64,000 nt of DNA from Auanema rhodensis. Taxonomy: Eukaryota; Nematoda; Chromadorea; Rhabditida; Rhabditidae. Positions 46,618 to 61,124 of the stretch are shown piece after piece. The notes under the pieces are model-generated. The model did no database searches, was not told the DNA's origin, and was given only the letters and a program-made list of their open reading frames with translations. The stretch lies in the NCBI GenBank assembly GCA_964057225.1, contig OZ059897.1, forward strand, positions 7,316,001 to 7,380,000, read 5' to 3'. Numbering within the stretch: the first letter of the stretch is position 1; every line of letters begins with the position of its first letter. A program made the position numbers and the translations under genes.

Positions 46618-48384
46618 TAAAATAGGATAGCTAGTAGTAATTATTGTTATTATTTGTTTTCTTGTTGATATAAAGTTTATATATTCTATTCGATCTTTTG
46701 TTATTTCTCCGAATACTTCGCGATGGAGCTGTTTTCTGTCACTAACTCCGCCCACGATCGATAAGCTTTTTTGCTCGTGGCGTAAGGATTCGTCTGTGTT
46801 CCACAACGTCGTGCCGAGCTGCACATTGAGTTTGTAATTTAAAAAGTTTATGTTCTATTTCTATAATTTATCAATAGGCGTGTGAGTTCCCTCGTATGGT
46901 TTGAACACATTTTCCCACCAAACATGCTATAGCCGAATTAAAAAAAATAATCTTCAACTTGAAAACCTATTTAATCGTTTAACCTCATTGCGAATATTAC
47001 ATTCGGATGATGGTGATGGGAACACAGCTTTCGAAAAAGGATAGTTTCCATATTTCCATCATCGATTGATTTTTAAAATACCACGCTCGTATTAAGTTCG
47101 GTTTCCTTCTCTCTTCTATTTTAATAATACTCTTCTTTGTTGTGTAAAAACAAACTTTGTAGGATGATTATATGATCATCACCTTTCTATCTTATGTTGT
47201 TCTTCGGTCCCTGTCTACATAGTAGTCTGGAGGATGGAACACGATCTTCACTGTTCGATTTCTTAAGTCTTGGTCGTATCCTCATGTAGTTTGGGTTTGA
47301 TCTACTTCTTCCCATATTCTTATTTATTCCTTATCAGGCCCAGTGCATTCAGAAGCATCATAATTGAGACAGTTAGTATTCGTAATTTGCTTGTAATCGT
47401 GTGATTGAATTGTCCTTGAAAACTAATTTGTTACAGTGCTTTGATTTTCTAAGGTTTACCATGTATCAGAAGATCAGACCTTTATGTCAATCTAGTAGAG
47501 AAAACTTTTTCACTTATTTCATTCCCTGGACACAATTACGAATGTTTGTTCTAAACTGGTTGAGCTTTCTGCCCCCATGTTATTCAGAGGCCAACTGTTG
47601 CTGTTGATAATCAAAGCTATTGTTCAATGGTTCATGACCTATTGTCTATATCGTTTGTATTTTTTTCTTACTTTGTCCATATTAAGAATTTTATGCTCTA
47701 TAGTCTGATCACTTTCGAAGGCTTTACTCTGATTGTGAAGTTATTTTTGCCTCTTGTCCCTCTGGCAATCAATGTTAGCATATGAGATAGGCAAAGCCAA
47801 TTGACGAATGTCCAGTCTAGAGGCAACTCCGTTGAAAAATTCTCATGAAGCTCACGTAGTCACTGCGTGCCACTCGCCCCATTGCATTTCATTCTGCTCT
47901 CTATCCGACTTCGATTGCTTTCTAACTGCAGTTGCTGCTCAAAGAGCGCCTGGCTTCCCTCAAATCTCTTCCTTGTCTCTTGTTCAGAGTGTAATTCAGT
48001 CTATCAACCTGTGCCCCCAACTATCAGCACATTTTCCGCTCTCATTCTATTAGTTATATTTTCTGTTTTCAACGATAGATAGGCCGATTTGCTTTTATTG
48101 GCGTCGTTCTTTTTTAGGGGCGGATCCTTCTTAACGCCATAAACAGGACATCATCTGCTAGTTCTTATCGAGACCATTCTTTATGAAAACAGAACACCAT
48201 ATCTATACTTTTCTGGCATTCTGTTTATAAAACACATGGACCAGGCTAGGGTCAAGATTCTCTTTAGTCGTTATTTCTAACTCGCTTCTAGTCTTGTCTC
48301 AAGTCTCCTCTTTGCATTGATTTTTGTTTTTATGTTCTCGAATATTTTATTCTTTATTGATTTGTAATCTATTATTCTTTAGAC
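46618..48384. other. enolase 5' flank, pyrimidine-rich on the + strand
   Basis: A 1.8-kb stretch before enolase. The + strand is CT-rich, opposite in skew to the regions upstream of the minus-strand genes, which fits an outron or 5' intron transcribed with enolase. Frames at 47401-47607 and 47808-48082 are Ser/Leu/Cys-rich and look like by-products of this skew. No gene is recognised. Confidence 0.5.
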
Positions 48385-49960
<1,576 letters not shown>

Positions 49961-50091
49961 ATTCCCAACTGATAACACTTACAATCGTAGTATAGTTGCT
50001 CTTTATACCCAAGCAGCATGAACGATATAGTAAATTCATATATTTATTTTCTTGAGATCAATAAAAATGTTTTTTATGCAAGTTTTAATTC

Positions 50092-53000
50092 TTATTCACT
50101 AATATGAACCCGAAGAGATGCTTTTGTATCGGAGTACCATGTTTGCAAAGCTTTGCTGTCCGTGAACTCTACTGTGAATTCAATTTCGCAACTCTGAAGA
50201 ATAAACAAGAGAAACTTGAAGAAAAGTCAAAAAAAAATTTACTTGTTTGAACGCCAGTAGGAATTGAGCTTGGAAATACAAGCCTTCTTTTGGCTTCACA
50301 ACTTGAGAATACACAGTATTATTCTGAAAAAGCTTCGTGAAATACTATGTAAACATGGAAAAACTTACAGATTGGGCGATAAAATATTGTATATGAGCTT
50401 GAACCGTGATTGAATGAACAGGGCGGGAAAGATTTGAAGAGATAACACCGTCAATCTAAAAAGGAAAATTTTCCAATCACAACAAGATTCAAATATCAAA
50501 GTCCAACCTGAATTGGATAAAGATGGCCCGGCATAACAGAAACCTCGCCGTTATTTCCAGTTACAACAGCCAACTTGATCTTCATGGTATCTCCTTGTTG
50601 GAAGAAAAATCTTGGAATGAGTATACGTTGAGAACACAGTTGATTCAAAACAAGGAAAAAGTGATTAACAGACTGTAAGATAGAGATGAATGGAGTAATT
50701 TATAAATTAAATGAAACGTACAGATTCAGATAAAGGTTTCCCATTTATGAGCATCATCTGTTCATTAGCCCAATTGAGAAGGTTCAAACTTTTCTTCAAA
50801 GATGTAGTTTCAACACGTAAATTAGGAAGCACAGCAGCTCTAAGGTAGGAACATTACTCCTTTATAGAAATTTCATAGAACATACCTAGCTGAAGGACTA
50901 TTCATTAGACAAAGTAATCCATAGTTTATAATGGTATACATGCTTTGCAAGATGGCTATGTAATCATGAGTTTGACAATCTGCTCCATACGAAGATCGGA
51001 TCAACTTATTCCATGACGATATCACTAACTCTAATGTGTTGATTGCATTCATAATCTGTAGAATTTTACATCTGATTCTCTAATTTCAAACTGAAGTTAT
51101 ACCAATGCTCGTAAACGGGAGGTTGTGCCAGGCATCTTGTATTGTTCAGGCATTTTTTGGAAAGTAGAAAAGCCGCTAAGAATATCTAAAATTCCTCTAC
51201 ATGATACAATCAAGCAGTTAGTGAAATTTCGGGCGAAACGGAAGTCCGAAGCATCTTGAATTCCCGTTAACAAGACCTGGAAATTTGAAATTTGTCGAAG
51301 AATTGGAATCAAATATCATACATCAATTATAGATAAAGCATTAGTCAAATGAACTTTCTGTTGTTGATAGGCCTGCACTGACATATCTGATAACTGAGCT
51401 GATGCTAACTCTTGAAGGAAATTAATCCAACGAGCAGATGAGAACGATAGTCTCTGAAATTGAGGAATACCTCAGGAAAAAAAGATCATCAAACCGAAAC
51501 ATCAATGTTATTCAAATTCACTAACGCGGCCTCTCTCCAGTGGCCATTCCGGAAAGCAATTCGGGCTACTCGATATCTGAAGTAGAGGATGATATTCAGT
51601 TTACGAAAATTTATTTCAATACCTATCCCAATCAATACCCGGTATCACATTCTGAGGTGAATCTTGAACAACTACACCAGAAGCTAATAGAAGAAAAGCT
51701 ATGGATGAGTCAGATAACTCGTTTCCCTAAACAAAATTAATTATTTTTCCATAAAAAAACTATTAAACCGTACCAATGCTTGAACTGTTTCTTTAGCCCA
51801 GTCATGTATTACTTGTACCACAGGTGGTAAGTGATCAATTAAACGACAAAAAAGATCAATTCGAGGATATAATGTATCACGATAAGTAACTCTGCAAAGA
51901 CCTAGCAATGGTCCTAATAATTCAGCAATTTGATCTTCAGTCAGATGTCCACAACAGAAGAAGTCACCCAAAGCACGATAAAACTAAAGAACTACCATCA
52001 TAACAGATCTCATGACTAAAAAAACTACCTGTTTCAAAAGTTCAGGAGGATAACTCAAATAAAGAGATGCAACGAATGAATTCATGAGTTTTGCAGCAAA
52101 ACGTTCATTCGGCTGGCGGCAATAGACATTACAAGCAATGTGAAGATATGAAACTCTTTGTCGTGGATCGCTACTAGTACTAGTAGTTATCAATTCTGCT
52201 AATATATCTGGAAATTATATTTAATATACGGAATGTCTGAAAAAAAATCATACTATCGAAAAAGGTCATTTGATTAGGTCTGGCATGTTGAGAGAGAGCT
52301 ATTAGCAGTCGCAGAAATTTATTGAAAATGATCGAACGTTCTTCCAATTGTGGCTTTATATCCAGAACAATCTTAAGTTTAACGATTAAGTTTTTGAAAA
52401 ATACAAGGAACAATATTAATTTGAAAACCATGGTAATTTATTTCTCTTACGAAGCGTTGAAAGAGCGGTTGTATTCATAAAAAGCTTACTTGGAGGTGTT
52501 CATCCTTCCAAACATGGGAATGCTTCGCTAACCGACGAAGATCTTCCAAAGCTGATACTGCCAATGCCACATTGTCTTCTGCACGACAAAGAGCTGATAA
52601 CAAAATAGACAGCTAAAAATACATAAGTTTCAATAGAGAATTCAGAACATTGTTGTACTTGATCAGGAATGGCATATCGTGTTGCCTCAGCAAGTTGCGT
52701 CATAGCTTCAAGTAATGAACAAACCAGAGGAGTATGTGTACACGTTTCCAAGATTGAATGTGATAATGAGAATACTTTCTTAAACAAAAACTTTCTTGAA
52801 GTTTTAAAATAAAAATAACCTCAGTAGTTGATACCATGGCTTTCATGCCTCCGAACACAGGTATCAGAAGAGACTTTCGTTTTATAGATGTTTCTGATGA
52901 TTCTAGTAATGTCCACAGCTGAGGGATCACTGTATCAGAAAACTCCCTGGAAAAAACAACTTAGAAGAAACATAATAAATATGGTAACATACGCTGACAA

Positions 53001-53601
53001 CTTAGTAAACTCGGCCATAGCATGGCAAGCCGATTTGAACTCCAAATCACTCTCTGTCGACAATGTTTCAACAATTAAATGATGAACCTATTATTAAAAA
53101 TATATTATAATGCGGAAAGGATTCAGTTTCTACCTGTTTATTGTCTGGAAACACAGGAGCAAGACTAGCAAGAACTTGTAATGTTAAGGCACGAGCTTCG
53201 GGATCATTAGAATGGCTCACAATCATGATCTTCTTTAAAACTTCAGCTCTTGAGAATACAAGAGACAAGTGGGAATGACATTCTGATAAAACTCGGGACA
53301 CACATAAACGCAGCTCGTTTGATCTGGAGAAATAATTGAAAATAACATAATTATAAGTTTTCTTTACCCTTCTCGAAAAGCATCTGCTAATTTAACTACA
53401 ATTTGATTAACAAAAAGAGGAAAAGGATTATCATCTAATAACATAGAGGTATTCACAACCGTAGATAACTGGTCTCCTAGTGAACGGGAACGTAACCCTA
53501 AGCAAAGCATGGTGTGATCTAACTATCTAGACTATCAGGTCCTTACCTTTATCATAAGCCTGGAGATGATATGAAGAAGCAAGAGCAACGCTAACTGTCA
53601 T
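50092..53601 (-). CDS. ints-7: Integrator complex subunit 7
   Basis: A helical-repeat subunit of the Integrator complex, which cleaves snRNA and other nascent Pol II transcripts in the nucleus. The ATG at 53601 directly follows an acceptor (AAATTCAG), so the start is well supported. The N-terminal third follows INTS7: DKGLRSRSLGDQLSTVV, NPFPLFVNQIVVKLADAFRE, SNELRLCVSRVLSECHSH, LKKIMIVSHSNDPEARALTL and LASLAPVFPDNKQVHHLI. ARM-like helices follow to the end (AVSALEDLRRLAKHSH, YAIPDQVQQC, KFRFARNFTN-type segments). The C-terminal exon ends LQTWYSDTKASLRVHISE at TAA 50092-50094. There are about 20 short-intron exons. I checked phase mainly in the first and last exons. The size fits the family (about 960 residues in human), perhaps slightly shorter. 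Confidence 0.88.
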
Positions 53602-54602
53602 CTGAATTTGCTACATCTTGCAAATGATGCCTTGAACCAACTGTAGTCATGTATTTCAAAAGAGTTAACCTTTCATCAGTGATATATAAAAAAAGAATTT
53701 CAAATATTTATTAAAACATAAGGCATAAGTTTGTGACCAGTATAAATTCGTACCAGAATATAATTTACAAGCTAACCCATATTTAACTGAGAATTCATGT
53801 TTTTTAACAAATTAAAAGATCTATCAATAATAGCAGACGTATTGTTGAATGGTTAAGTTTGTACACCTTAGAATTTCGATTCTTCATAAATAATATTAAA
53901 TATTAGGTGTGCGCAAAAGTTCCTGGCCTTCTTCGGGTCCACATGCATTCACCTCATAACTTCATTTCAAAAAACAGCGAGATAAAGCAAAATTAAAAGA
54001 TGAAAAATGGAATTTTTTTAATAATTTCAATTAAAAATACTTAACAAATATAATTATGAATTTGGTTGATGGCTATTTTTAATTTTTAAATTTTTATTCA
54101 AATTTTAAGGCGGATGGCCAGAAACTTTTGCGAACACCTAATATATAGTTTATATATATATTACATCATTTACTTAAATTCTTTTTTTGGCTCTAGTGCA
54201 GTTCTTTCAACAAAGAAAATGCTATTAGATTTTTGCTAGAAAAGGGAATTCTTCGCGATGATGTGATGTGTAGCAACTTCAAAAAAGAACTGTAGAAGAG
54301 AGCAACAATAGAAAAAAAACATTTTTAGATGCATCCATTTAAGATACGCCTAATTTACATTAAATAGATTCTCATTCACCGTTCACAAATTTTAATCTTC
54401 TCACTTACTGTTGGACAAAGGAGTACACAACAATGCAGTTCGGCGAAGATGAGCTCGGAATAGGTTCAAGCCATACTGTTGTGGAATATAACAACTTTTT
54501 TCTTGTAGTCTGTGCCCTCGCTTTTGAAAAATCCCAATAAAATATGTGAATACTGTTTTGACTAGAGGATTGATGTTTAGAATAAAGATGAAATGAAAGC
54601 TA
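53602..54602. other. intergenic spacer containing a MITE
   Basis: An AT-rich spacer between ints-7 and the UPF0669-family gene. Apart from the MITE at 53903-54141 I see no gene or RNA. Confidence 0.6.
53903..54141. mobile_element. MITE, mariner-like, TA target-site duplication
   Basis: A 239-bp non-coding element with 26-bp terminal inverted repeats that agree at 24 of 26 positions. The left end starts TTAGGTGTGCGCAAAAGTT and ends CTGGCC; the right end, reverse complemented, starts TTAGGTGTTCGCAAAAGTTT. A TA dinucleotide lies on both sides (53901-53902 and 54142-54143), the target duplication of Tc1/mariner elements. The interior is AT-rich with no frame, so it is a non-autonomous element mobilised by a transposase encoded elsewhere. 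The two TIR mismatches suggest a fairly recent insertion or constraint on the ends. Confidence 0.92.
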
Positions 54603-55343
54603 CTAAAGAATTGCTAATAAAACTTCCATAACTCTGAATATTAAATCCATGAGGTAATGTGGAAGAAGAGCCTCGATATCTTCCTCTTCAGTGTCAAGCA
54701 CATTGAAGCTCTCCCAGTTGTATATATGATCTGCCACAACGTTAAATTCTCCTATAGTGTAAGTAGAATTTTTCCCAAAATTAATTAACAGCCTCCAAGC
54801 TGAAGCATTATACGATGGATGTCCGTATATCTGAATATGAAGCATTAGAGATTAGTTATTTGTAGCTTGAATTACTGCTAAGTAAACTGGGCGAGGTGAA
54901 GCAGAGAGATCTATGTAGTCCAGCCCACAAGAAGTTGAACTGCCATTATGCTCATGTAACATGTAAGATACATTGCGATGATAGCCAACATAGAGATCCG
55001 CGTCGCCTAGAAAATATCAAGAAACTTCCTTTTATGAAAAAAGTAGGTACCTGATATAGACTGTACTACAATTCTCAAAGGTTGTGGTCTTTTAATTTCA
55101 ATTCTAGTGTATTCCCCAGCTTTCATAATACCTAGAGAAATTCATCTAAACAGATCAAACTCTACAAAATGTTCAACACAAACCTTCTGATATGTGGAAG
55201 TCTGATAATGAAAAATCATGACAATGAACAGCATACAGAAGAGAAAGAATATTTAAAATAGGGCCAATCCGCGTCATCAGCAAAACTGGGAAAATACTAA
55301 GAACTTACAGAACAAGGATTTCAATCAATTGTATATATTTCAT
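54603..55343 (-). CDS. UPF0669 (C6orf120-family) secreted protein
   Basis: A small secreted protein homologous to human C6orf120, an N-glycosylated extracellular protein of poorly known role. It starts MKYIQLIEIL at 55343. The hydrophobic first 30-35 residues are a likely signal peptide, broken by an intron after GTTCT. Family segments follow: GEYTRIEIKRPQPLRIVV, DADLYVGYHRN (human GDADLYVS), TSCGLDYIDL, SPRPVYLA joined in phase to IYGHPSYNASAW (human VYGHPS), and a C-terminal hydrophobic helix, LMDLIFRVMEVLLAIL, as in the human protein. The NVS and NAS sequons fit secretion. Introns are about 45-50 bp. The stop is TAG at 54603-54605. Confidence 0.85.
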
Positions 55344-55474
55344 CGTGAAACATCATTTATTTAAAAAATCATAATGAGAGCAAACGTTTTATTAGGCTGG
55401 AATATCGATGCAAAAAATGCATAGTTGCTCAATCAACGCAATATATACACTATACATAAATGAAAAAAAAACGT

Positions 55475-58400
55475 TTAGTCAGGCCTTGGTTTATGCATTG
55501 TGAATATTTGCACTCTATCTTTATCATCTAGTTCACGAATTCCTTGTGGGGTGAAGAATATGAACTGATTATGCGGGAATTTTACAGTTGCCATCTCAAC
55601 TAGCAGGTTCATGATTATCTGAAAGAGTTGCATTTTAACAAGTTGAGTAGATAATAAGAACGACCTTTCGATTAATCATATCCATGAAAACATCAAACTC
55701 ATCCATGCATCGGAATGGATGGTCCATAATGGCCCAGAGAGCCATAATCAAACATGCTGTAGTGTAAGATCTTTCTCCTCCGGAAAGCCCTTTCATGTCT
55801 TTCAGAGCAGGTTGAGGTTTTCCATCTCCTTCTCTTCTACTGACTTTGATATCCAAACGTTTTCGTTTGGTATCAACATCAACTTCACCATTGAATTTAC
55901 TAAAAGAATAATAACAATAAAGAACGAAATAGATTTAAAACATACACATAACACATTAAATTTTTGAAAGTAGTTTGTAATCTCTGTATGATAACATGTT
56001 GTAACAATGGGAAAGTCTCTCGTCTTATGGCTAGTGAATCTCCTAGTTTCTAGAAAAAGTTATATTGATTTAGTATATGGAATTGTTTACAAACATTAGC
56101 GATTTCTTTGTTCTTCCTTATACTCTTTTTAAAACTTTTGAATTCGTCGTAATAACTCTTGAAAATAGTATCGTCGACAGCATCCTCACTGCGATCAGGC
56201 AGTTGATTACCCATTTCAGATCGACTAAACTCAACAATTTAACGCATTTTTAAAGATTTTAGCATACATCCTTTCTTCTGATTTGATTTCTTTCTCTAAT
56301 TTCTCGACTTCCTCTCGAATTATTCTACTTTCTGGTAAACAAGAAAAATCAGGGGGATTGGAATAACCTTCAGGTACGGGCAAGTCAGCTGCTGCCTTAC
56401 TCTGTAAAAAAATAAGTTTGAAATTCAAATTTTAGCACAATTATTACAAGTGTAGTGGCTTCAGTTCTTTGGCTTTCAAGTTCAGTTTTCTTAGTGAAGC
56501 AATCTTGAACTTCCTGAAATAAATTAATATAACATAAGTATAGCTATTAGCTGCTATTTCTAACGTTGTCAGCATTTTTAAGTGCATCTTCGGCCTCAAA
56601 ATATTTCATCCTCAACTGATGTGATTCATTCTTAATAGCATCGAATTGCTGCTGAAATTAATATATTATAGAATGTCTGTATATAGATATACTAACACGA
56701 ATAGCTGAAGTTTCCGATTCTCGAATACTTCTTTCCCTATCAATGTCTCTCCTCATATCTTCTATTTGCTGTTTCTCATCATCTAACTCGAGTTTCGCCT
56801 GAAAAAAAAAAGAAAAATCATAAACTAAAAGTGCGAAATACCTCTCTTAAAGATTCCCGCTTGTGGTTAATTTCCTTAATGAGTTCTTGATAAGATCTTA
56901 TCGATGTTCTCTGAAAGAATGTTTTACCATGTCATATACAATATATGTCTACCAGATTTTCAACTACTTCGTCTTGGTCGTCTTCACCCTCAAATTGATC
57001 GATCTGAAATAAACAAATCATTATTTAAAAACTATAAGTACTGGCTCACCATTCGTTGATATTTCTGAATTTTACTACGAATAGAATGCAAGTCTTCTTC
57101 TAAATGGTTTAACTTATCAGAGTAGCTCCGGAATTCTTGTTGTACTTGAGAAAATTCTTGCTCAACACTAGTTCTTGATTTTGCGCAAGATTGTAGCTGA
57201 TGTTGTAAATTTGTGATACTTTCACGCACAGCTCTGAACATTCAACAATGAATGGGAAATACCAAATGCTAATAGTGACCTAACGTTATAATTAACTTTT
57301 TCTTCCAAGATTGCAGCCTGCGCGGGGCGCTGACAAGCATAGAAACGGTACGGATGAGCAAATGCAGTACCACCAGTTGCTGTTACTGCTTTTATGGCAT
57401 TTCGAGGAGCCTGAAATGATATATCTTCAAATACAGAGAGCAAACACGCAAAAATACATTTCCATCCATGAGTCTTCGTGCTTCTTGATCAGATTCAAGT
57501 AAAATTACGGATTCTATACCGGAACAATCGATCAAAGTATTTCTAAATCAAATCAACAAATCAACAAAATAAAGCGCAACTTGTACCTAATGTCTATATC
57601 ATTAATATCTATCATTCGAAGAATTGTAAAATATTCCTCACTAGGTTCACTTTGTCGTACATCGTGTGAACGATCAGAAAAGCTGTAATCAAATCGCATA
57701 AGAAAGAAAGATTGAAGAAAAATCTTACGCAACAACGAAAGTGTTAGGAATTGGTATTCTATTTGCACTCAAAAGCTTTCGGAATGTATTTTGATCCCTT
57801 TTATTATCAATTACATACGATTTTAAATGATTGCGTATATATTCTTCTACAGCAAAAGTCCACCTCTTATCCTTCACATTAACATGCATACCTGGATGAG
57901 AGGAAATAAAAATAAGGAACAAGTAATAGAACAAACCAATAGGACCTTTCGGTAACTTCTCAAACTGATTCCTATTTCTGTTGATTAATTCTAAAATTTT
58001 GGCAGTGTGTTCACCGAATCTGTAAATGAAAATCAAGAAATATGGTAAAATAAAATATTAAGAAAAAACCTGAACATTTGGTTCTTTGCACGACCATCAC
58101 TTTCTCGTAAGATATTTTCTTGTTGCTTCAAATGTGCAGATAATTCTCTACCTTTTCCTAGCACCTAAAAAGTAAGAATGAAATAATACATCTGAGCAAC
58201 GCTTTACTTCATTAATTTCTTGTTCCTTTGTCCTCTTTTTAACTTCCAAAGCATTAAAATGCCTCTGAATTTGAACCTTTTCTTCAGCTTTTCGATTTTC
58301 CTTTAAAAAAATTATTATACTTAAACCAAAAGATTGGTTACCTGTTCGGCGAGTGTAGCTAAGGCTTGTGTTGCAACATTCAACTGCTGTAGTTTCTCAT

Positions 58401-60294
58401 TAGCACCTTCTCTTTGTTGTATATCGCGAATATTGTGTTCCATCTTCTCAATGTTTCTTATGTGCTGCCTATAAGATCATTAGATTACTATTTGAAAATA
58501 AGGTCTCCAACAACACACATTTCTTCATGCTTGCATTCCTTCTCTTGCCTATTGATATCTTCCAGTTTTGCTTTCAGAACCCTTAAGACTTTTACTAAAA
58601 TAAGGCCTTCAAACAACTTATACCTATGTGCATTCTCCCACTGCTTGTCTCGGTCAATTTCACTCTTAGAACTCTCCACAATTTTCTGAAGCTCCGCTGC
58701 TATTTTTTCTGCATCAGCCTCTCTTTCCTGTAAAATTGAATTTAAACATTTGGCTTTACTAACATTATTTCTTGTACAGCCGGATGCAACAGTGGTGAAA
58801 CAAAATGAAAAAAGAGGCTGACGTAAGTCACGTTTAAGAAAAAATAATTATGCTAATTTCAAGTAACCTTTTCCTCCCGTAGAATTTCCTTTATTCGTGA
58901 TTCCATTTGTTGTTTCTTCATTTCTTTCTTTTTTATACGACTTTCACAAAGTTTAATACCCTGTAAAAACAAATATTATATCTGAAATAAATGTATAAAT
59001 AATAAACAAACTTGCTCAACGTCACGTAATGGACCCCAACAAGAGAGCCAATGAAAACATTGCAAATTAGTTCGTAAAACCTTAACTTTCTGAACTTGAT
59101 TTCTCAGAGTTAAAATTCTACCAAATTCTCTGAAAATGATCGTAAACTAAAAATGAAGCCGTAAGAACATACTCTTTCTTTTCCTTAAGTAATTCACTGG
59201 CTAGGCCTTGATTAGTTTTCAAGTCCTTCAAAACGTTTTCTATTTCTTCATAAGCATTTAAAGCTAAACTCAATCCAGTTGATTCATAAAACATCTTAAA
59301 TAGATAAGAATGATCCGGATTATAGGCATAAACCCACATTAAACATTTTGTGTGCATCCCAACCCTGCAGGAATTGACGAGATCTATCTTGACTCATCCA
59401 AAATATTGGATTAGTTAATTGAATATTAAATCTACTGATAATGAGATCAAGATCACTTTTTTTCTGTGATATCACACGTTCTGCAAGTAATTATGTTGTT
59501 GAATTGGCACATGTAATTTATAATGTTACCTCTACAAACGGCACCATGGCCACCAGAAGTTTTTATTACATAGGTTGAAGAGGTTTGGTTAATACTTCGT
59601 TCAACGATAATGGTTTCTCCTACTTCTTCTGATCCTATTTTTTTTATAGCTCCTTGTCCACGGTTTGTTAAAGTTATTCTGATTTTGGCTCTCCTAAAAC
59701 ACAAATACAGTGCTTATCGGAGGATGCTCAGCATACTGTTTTCCAGATTTTATATATCCTTTTACAGAATTACCACGATCGTTCTGGCTACCTCTCCCAC
59801 CTAAGCCAAGGTTAAAAGCAGCAAATACTGCACTTTTGCCACCTAGAGAAAAACATGCTGATAGCATCATAATAATCAAGTACTTACTGCCATTAGAGCC
59901 TCCGATATAGAAACAATTCTTATTTTTCACATCAAAACTGATTTGTAAATTTCCGTGACACATAAAATTCTCAATTTCCATAGCAGCGATTCGGCCAGCA
60001 ACTTCAGTAGCAACTAATAAAAATAAATATGATATACACTTCAGTAATTAAAATCTTACAATCGCTTTCTTCTTTCGTACATGTTGACGCTGAAATGGAG
60101 CTAAACCTAGAACTGAAAGGATTTTTTTTTTCCTGAAACAATAAGCACTTTTTAAATAAATTTGCATGAAGCTTAGTAACCTTGTGAGGAATATTTGGTA
60201 AGTTTGTAATATCATCAGCTATGCGTTTGCGGGATGTGGTTGGCGCCTGATCATTTTCTAAAGGTTTAATATCTTCGTTATCGTTCCAATCCAT
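55475..60294 (-). CDS. smc-6: SMC6, structural maintenance of chromosomes protein
   Basis: The ATPase partner of SMC5 in the SMC5/6 complex, which acts in DNA repair and replication-fork stability. It starts MDWNDNEDIK at 60294, with an acceptor GAAAATAG 3 nt upstream. A 60-70-residue disordered lead precedes AGRIAAMEIENFMCHGNLQI and the Walker A loop GGSNGSGKSAVFAA, which is interrupted by an intron inside the Ser codon, then LGLGGRGSQNDRGNSVKGYI, all typical of SMC6 rather than SMC5. Long coiled-coil exons (Glu/Lys/Gln-rich, 59350-58100 and 57250-56230) flank a hinge region around 58000-57300. The C-terminal head has the ABC signature LSGGERSYTTACLIMALW, Walker B FRCMDEFDVFMD (with Asp-Glu) and the terminal FIFFTPQGI region. 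It ends TMHKPRPD at TAA 55475-55477. There are many short introns. The size (around 1,100 residues) fits the family. Confidence 0.94.
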
Positions 60295-61068
60295 ATTCTA
60301 TTTTCATAAGTAACATTTACTCTAGAATAATATTAAAAAATTTATAGCAAAAACCAAAAAGAAAATAAAAACAAGAAAGAAATAAACCAACGCTAAACTA
60401 ATACAGTACAAACAGGCAAGTGCTATCAAAATTTAAATTTTCGCGCACTTCCAAAAGAAACGAAACTGTGAACTGTGACGCTGGTCAGGTTGGGCAAACT
60501 GAAGCATTTTGCAAACTTGTGCTCAGCTTGAAAAAAATATAAATAAAAATACCAGAAAAAATATCTACGCAATATTGGAGTAAACGTGTGGTTCTTTTTG
60601 CCTCTTTGGAGGATGGGAATTATTGACTTATTTCAGCATCTGAGGCTATGTTCTAGTTATTAGGATTATTTTGATTCAACTTTCAAATATTGTTCAGAAT
60701 CAATAGTAATGAATGACTTTCAAAATAGTAAACTATGTAACAGATTTCTACCAACTTTGACTAAGTAAATGTCCATATTCATATTTAGTTGAACGTTGAA
60801 ATTTTATATTTGATAAACGTTTCGCAATAGTAAATCTTTCTTCATCCAGTTTTCATGATATCATTCTTTCAGAAAAAGTAATGAGAAAAATTTAATTAAT
60901 GAACTGTTATCCTGTGCTAATAGTATTATTTGTATTTCCTGTTTTTAATCACAATCGTTCTTCTTAACCAAGAAAATAATGTTTGAAAGAAAAATAATAT
61001 TTATTCAAAGTATATATATTTATTTTTCTTTTAATCACGACAATTTAAAACAAAATGGCATTATTCAA

Positions 61069-61124
61069 GCTGAATGTGTCTCTAGTCATATCAATTCAGG
61101 CGTATGACTACGAGAGACATCCAG
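61069..61124 (+). repeat. direct repeat, copy 1
   Basis: It begins GCTGAATGTGTCTCTAGTCA and, after a diverged middle, ends ACATCCAG. The same layout recurs at 62888-62944, 1.8 kb away in the same orientation, with about 22 bases identical at the start. Confidence 0.7.

Noticed and set aside
59610-59910. Plus-strand frames over SMC6 exons
   Set aside because: Shadows of the minus-strand coding sequence around the Walker A region.
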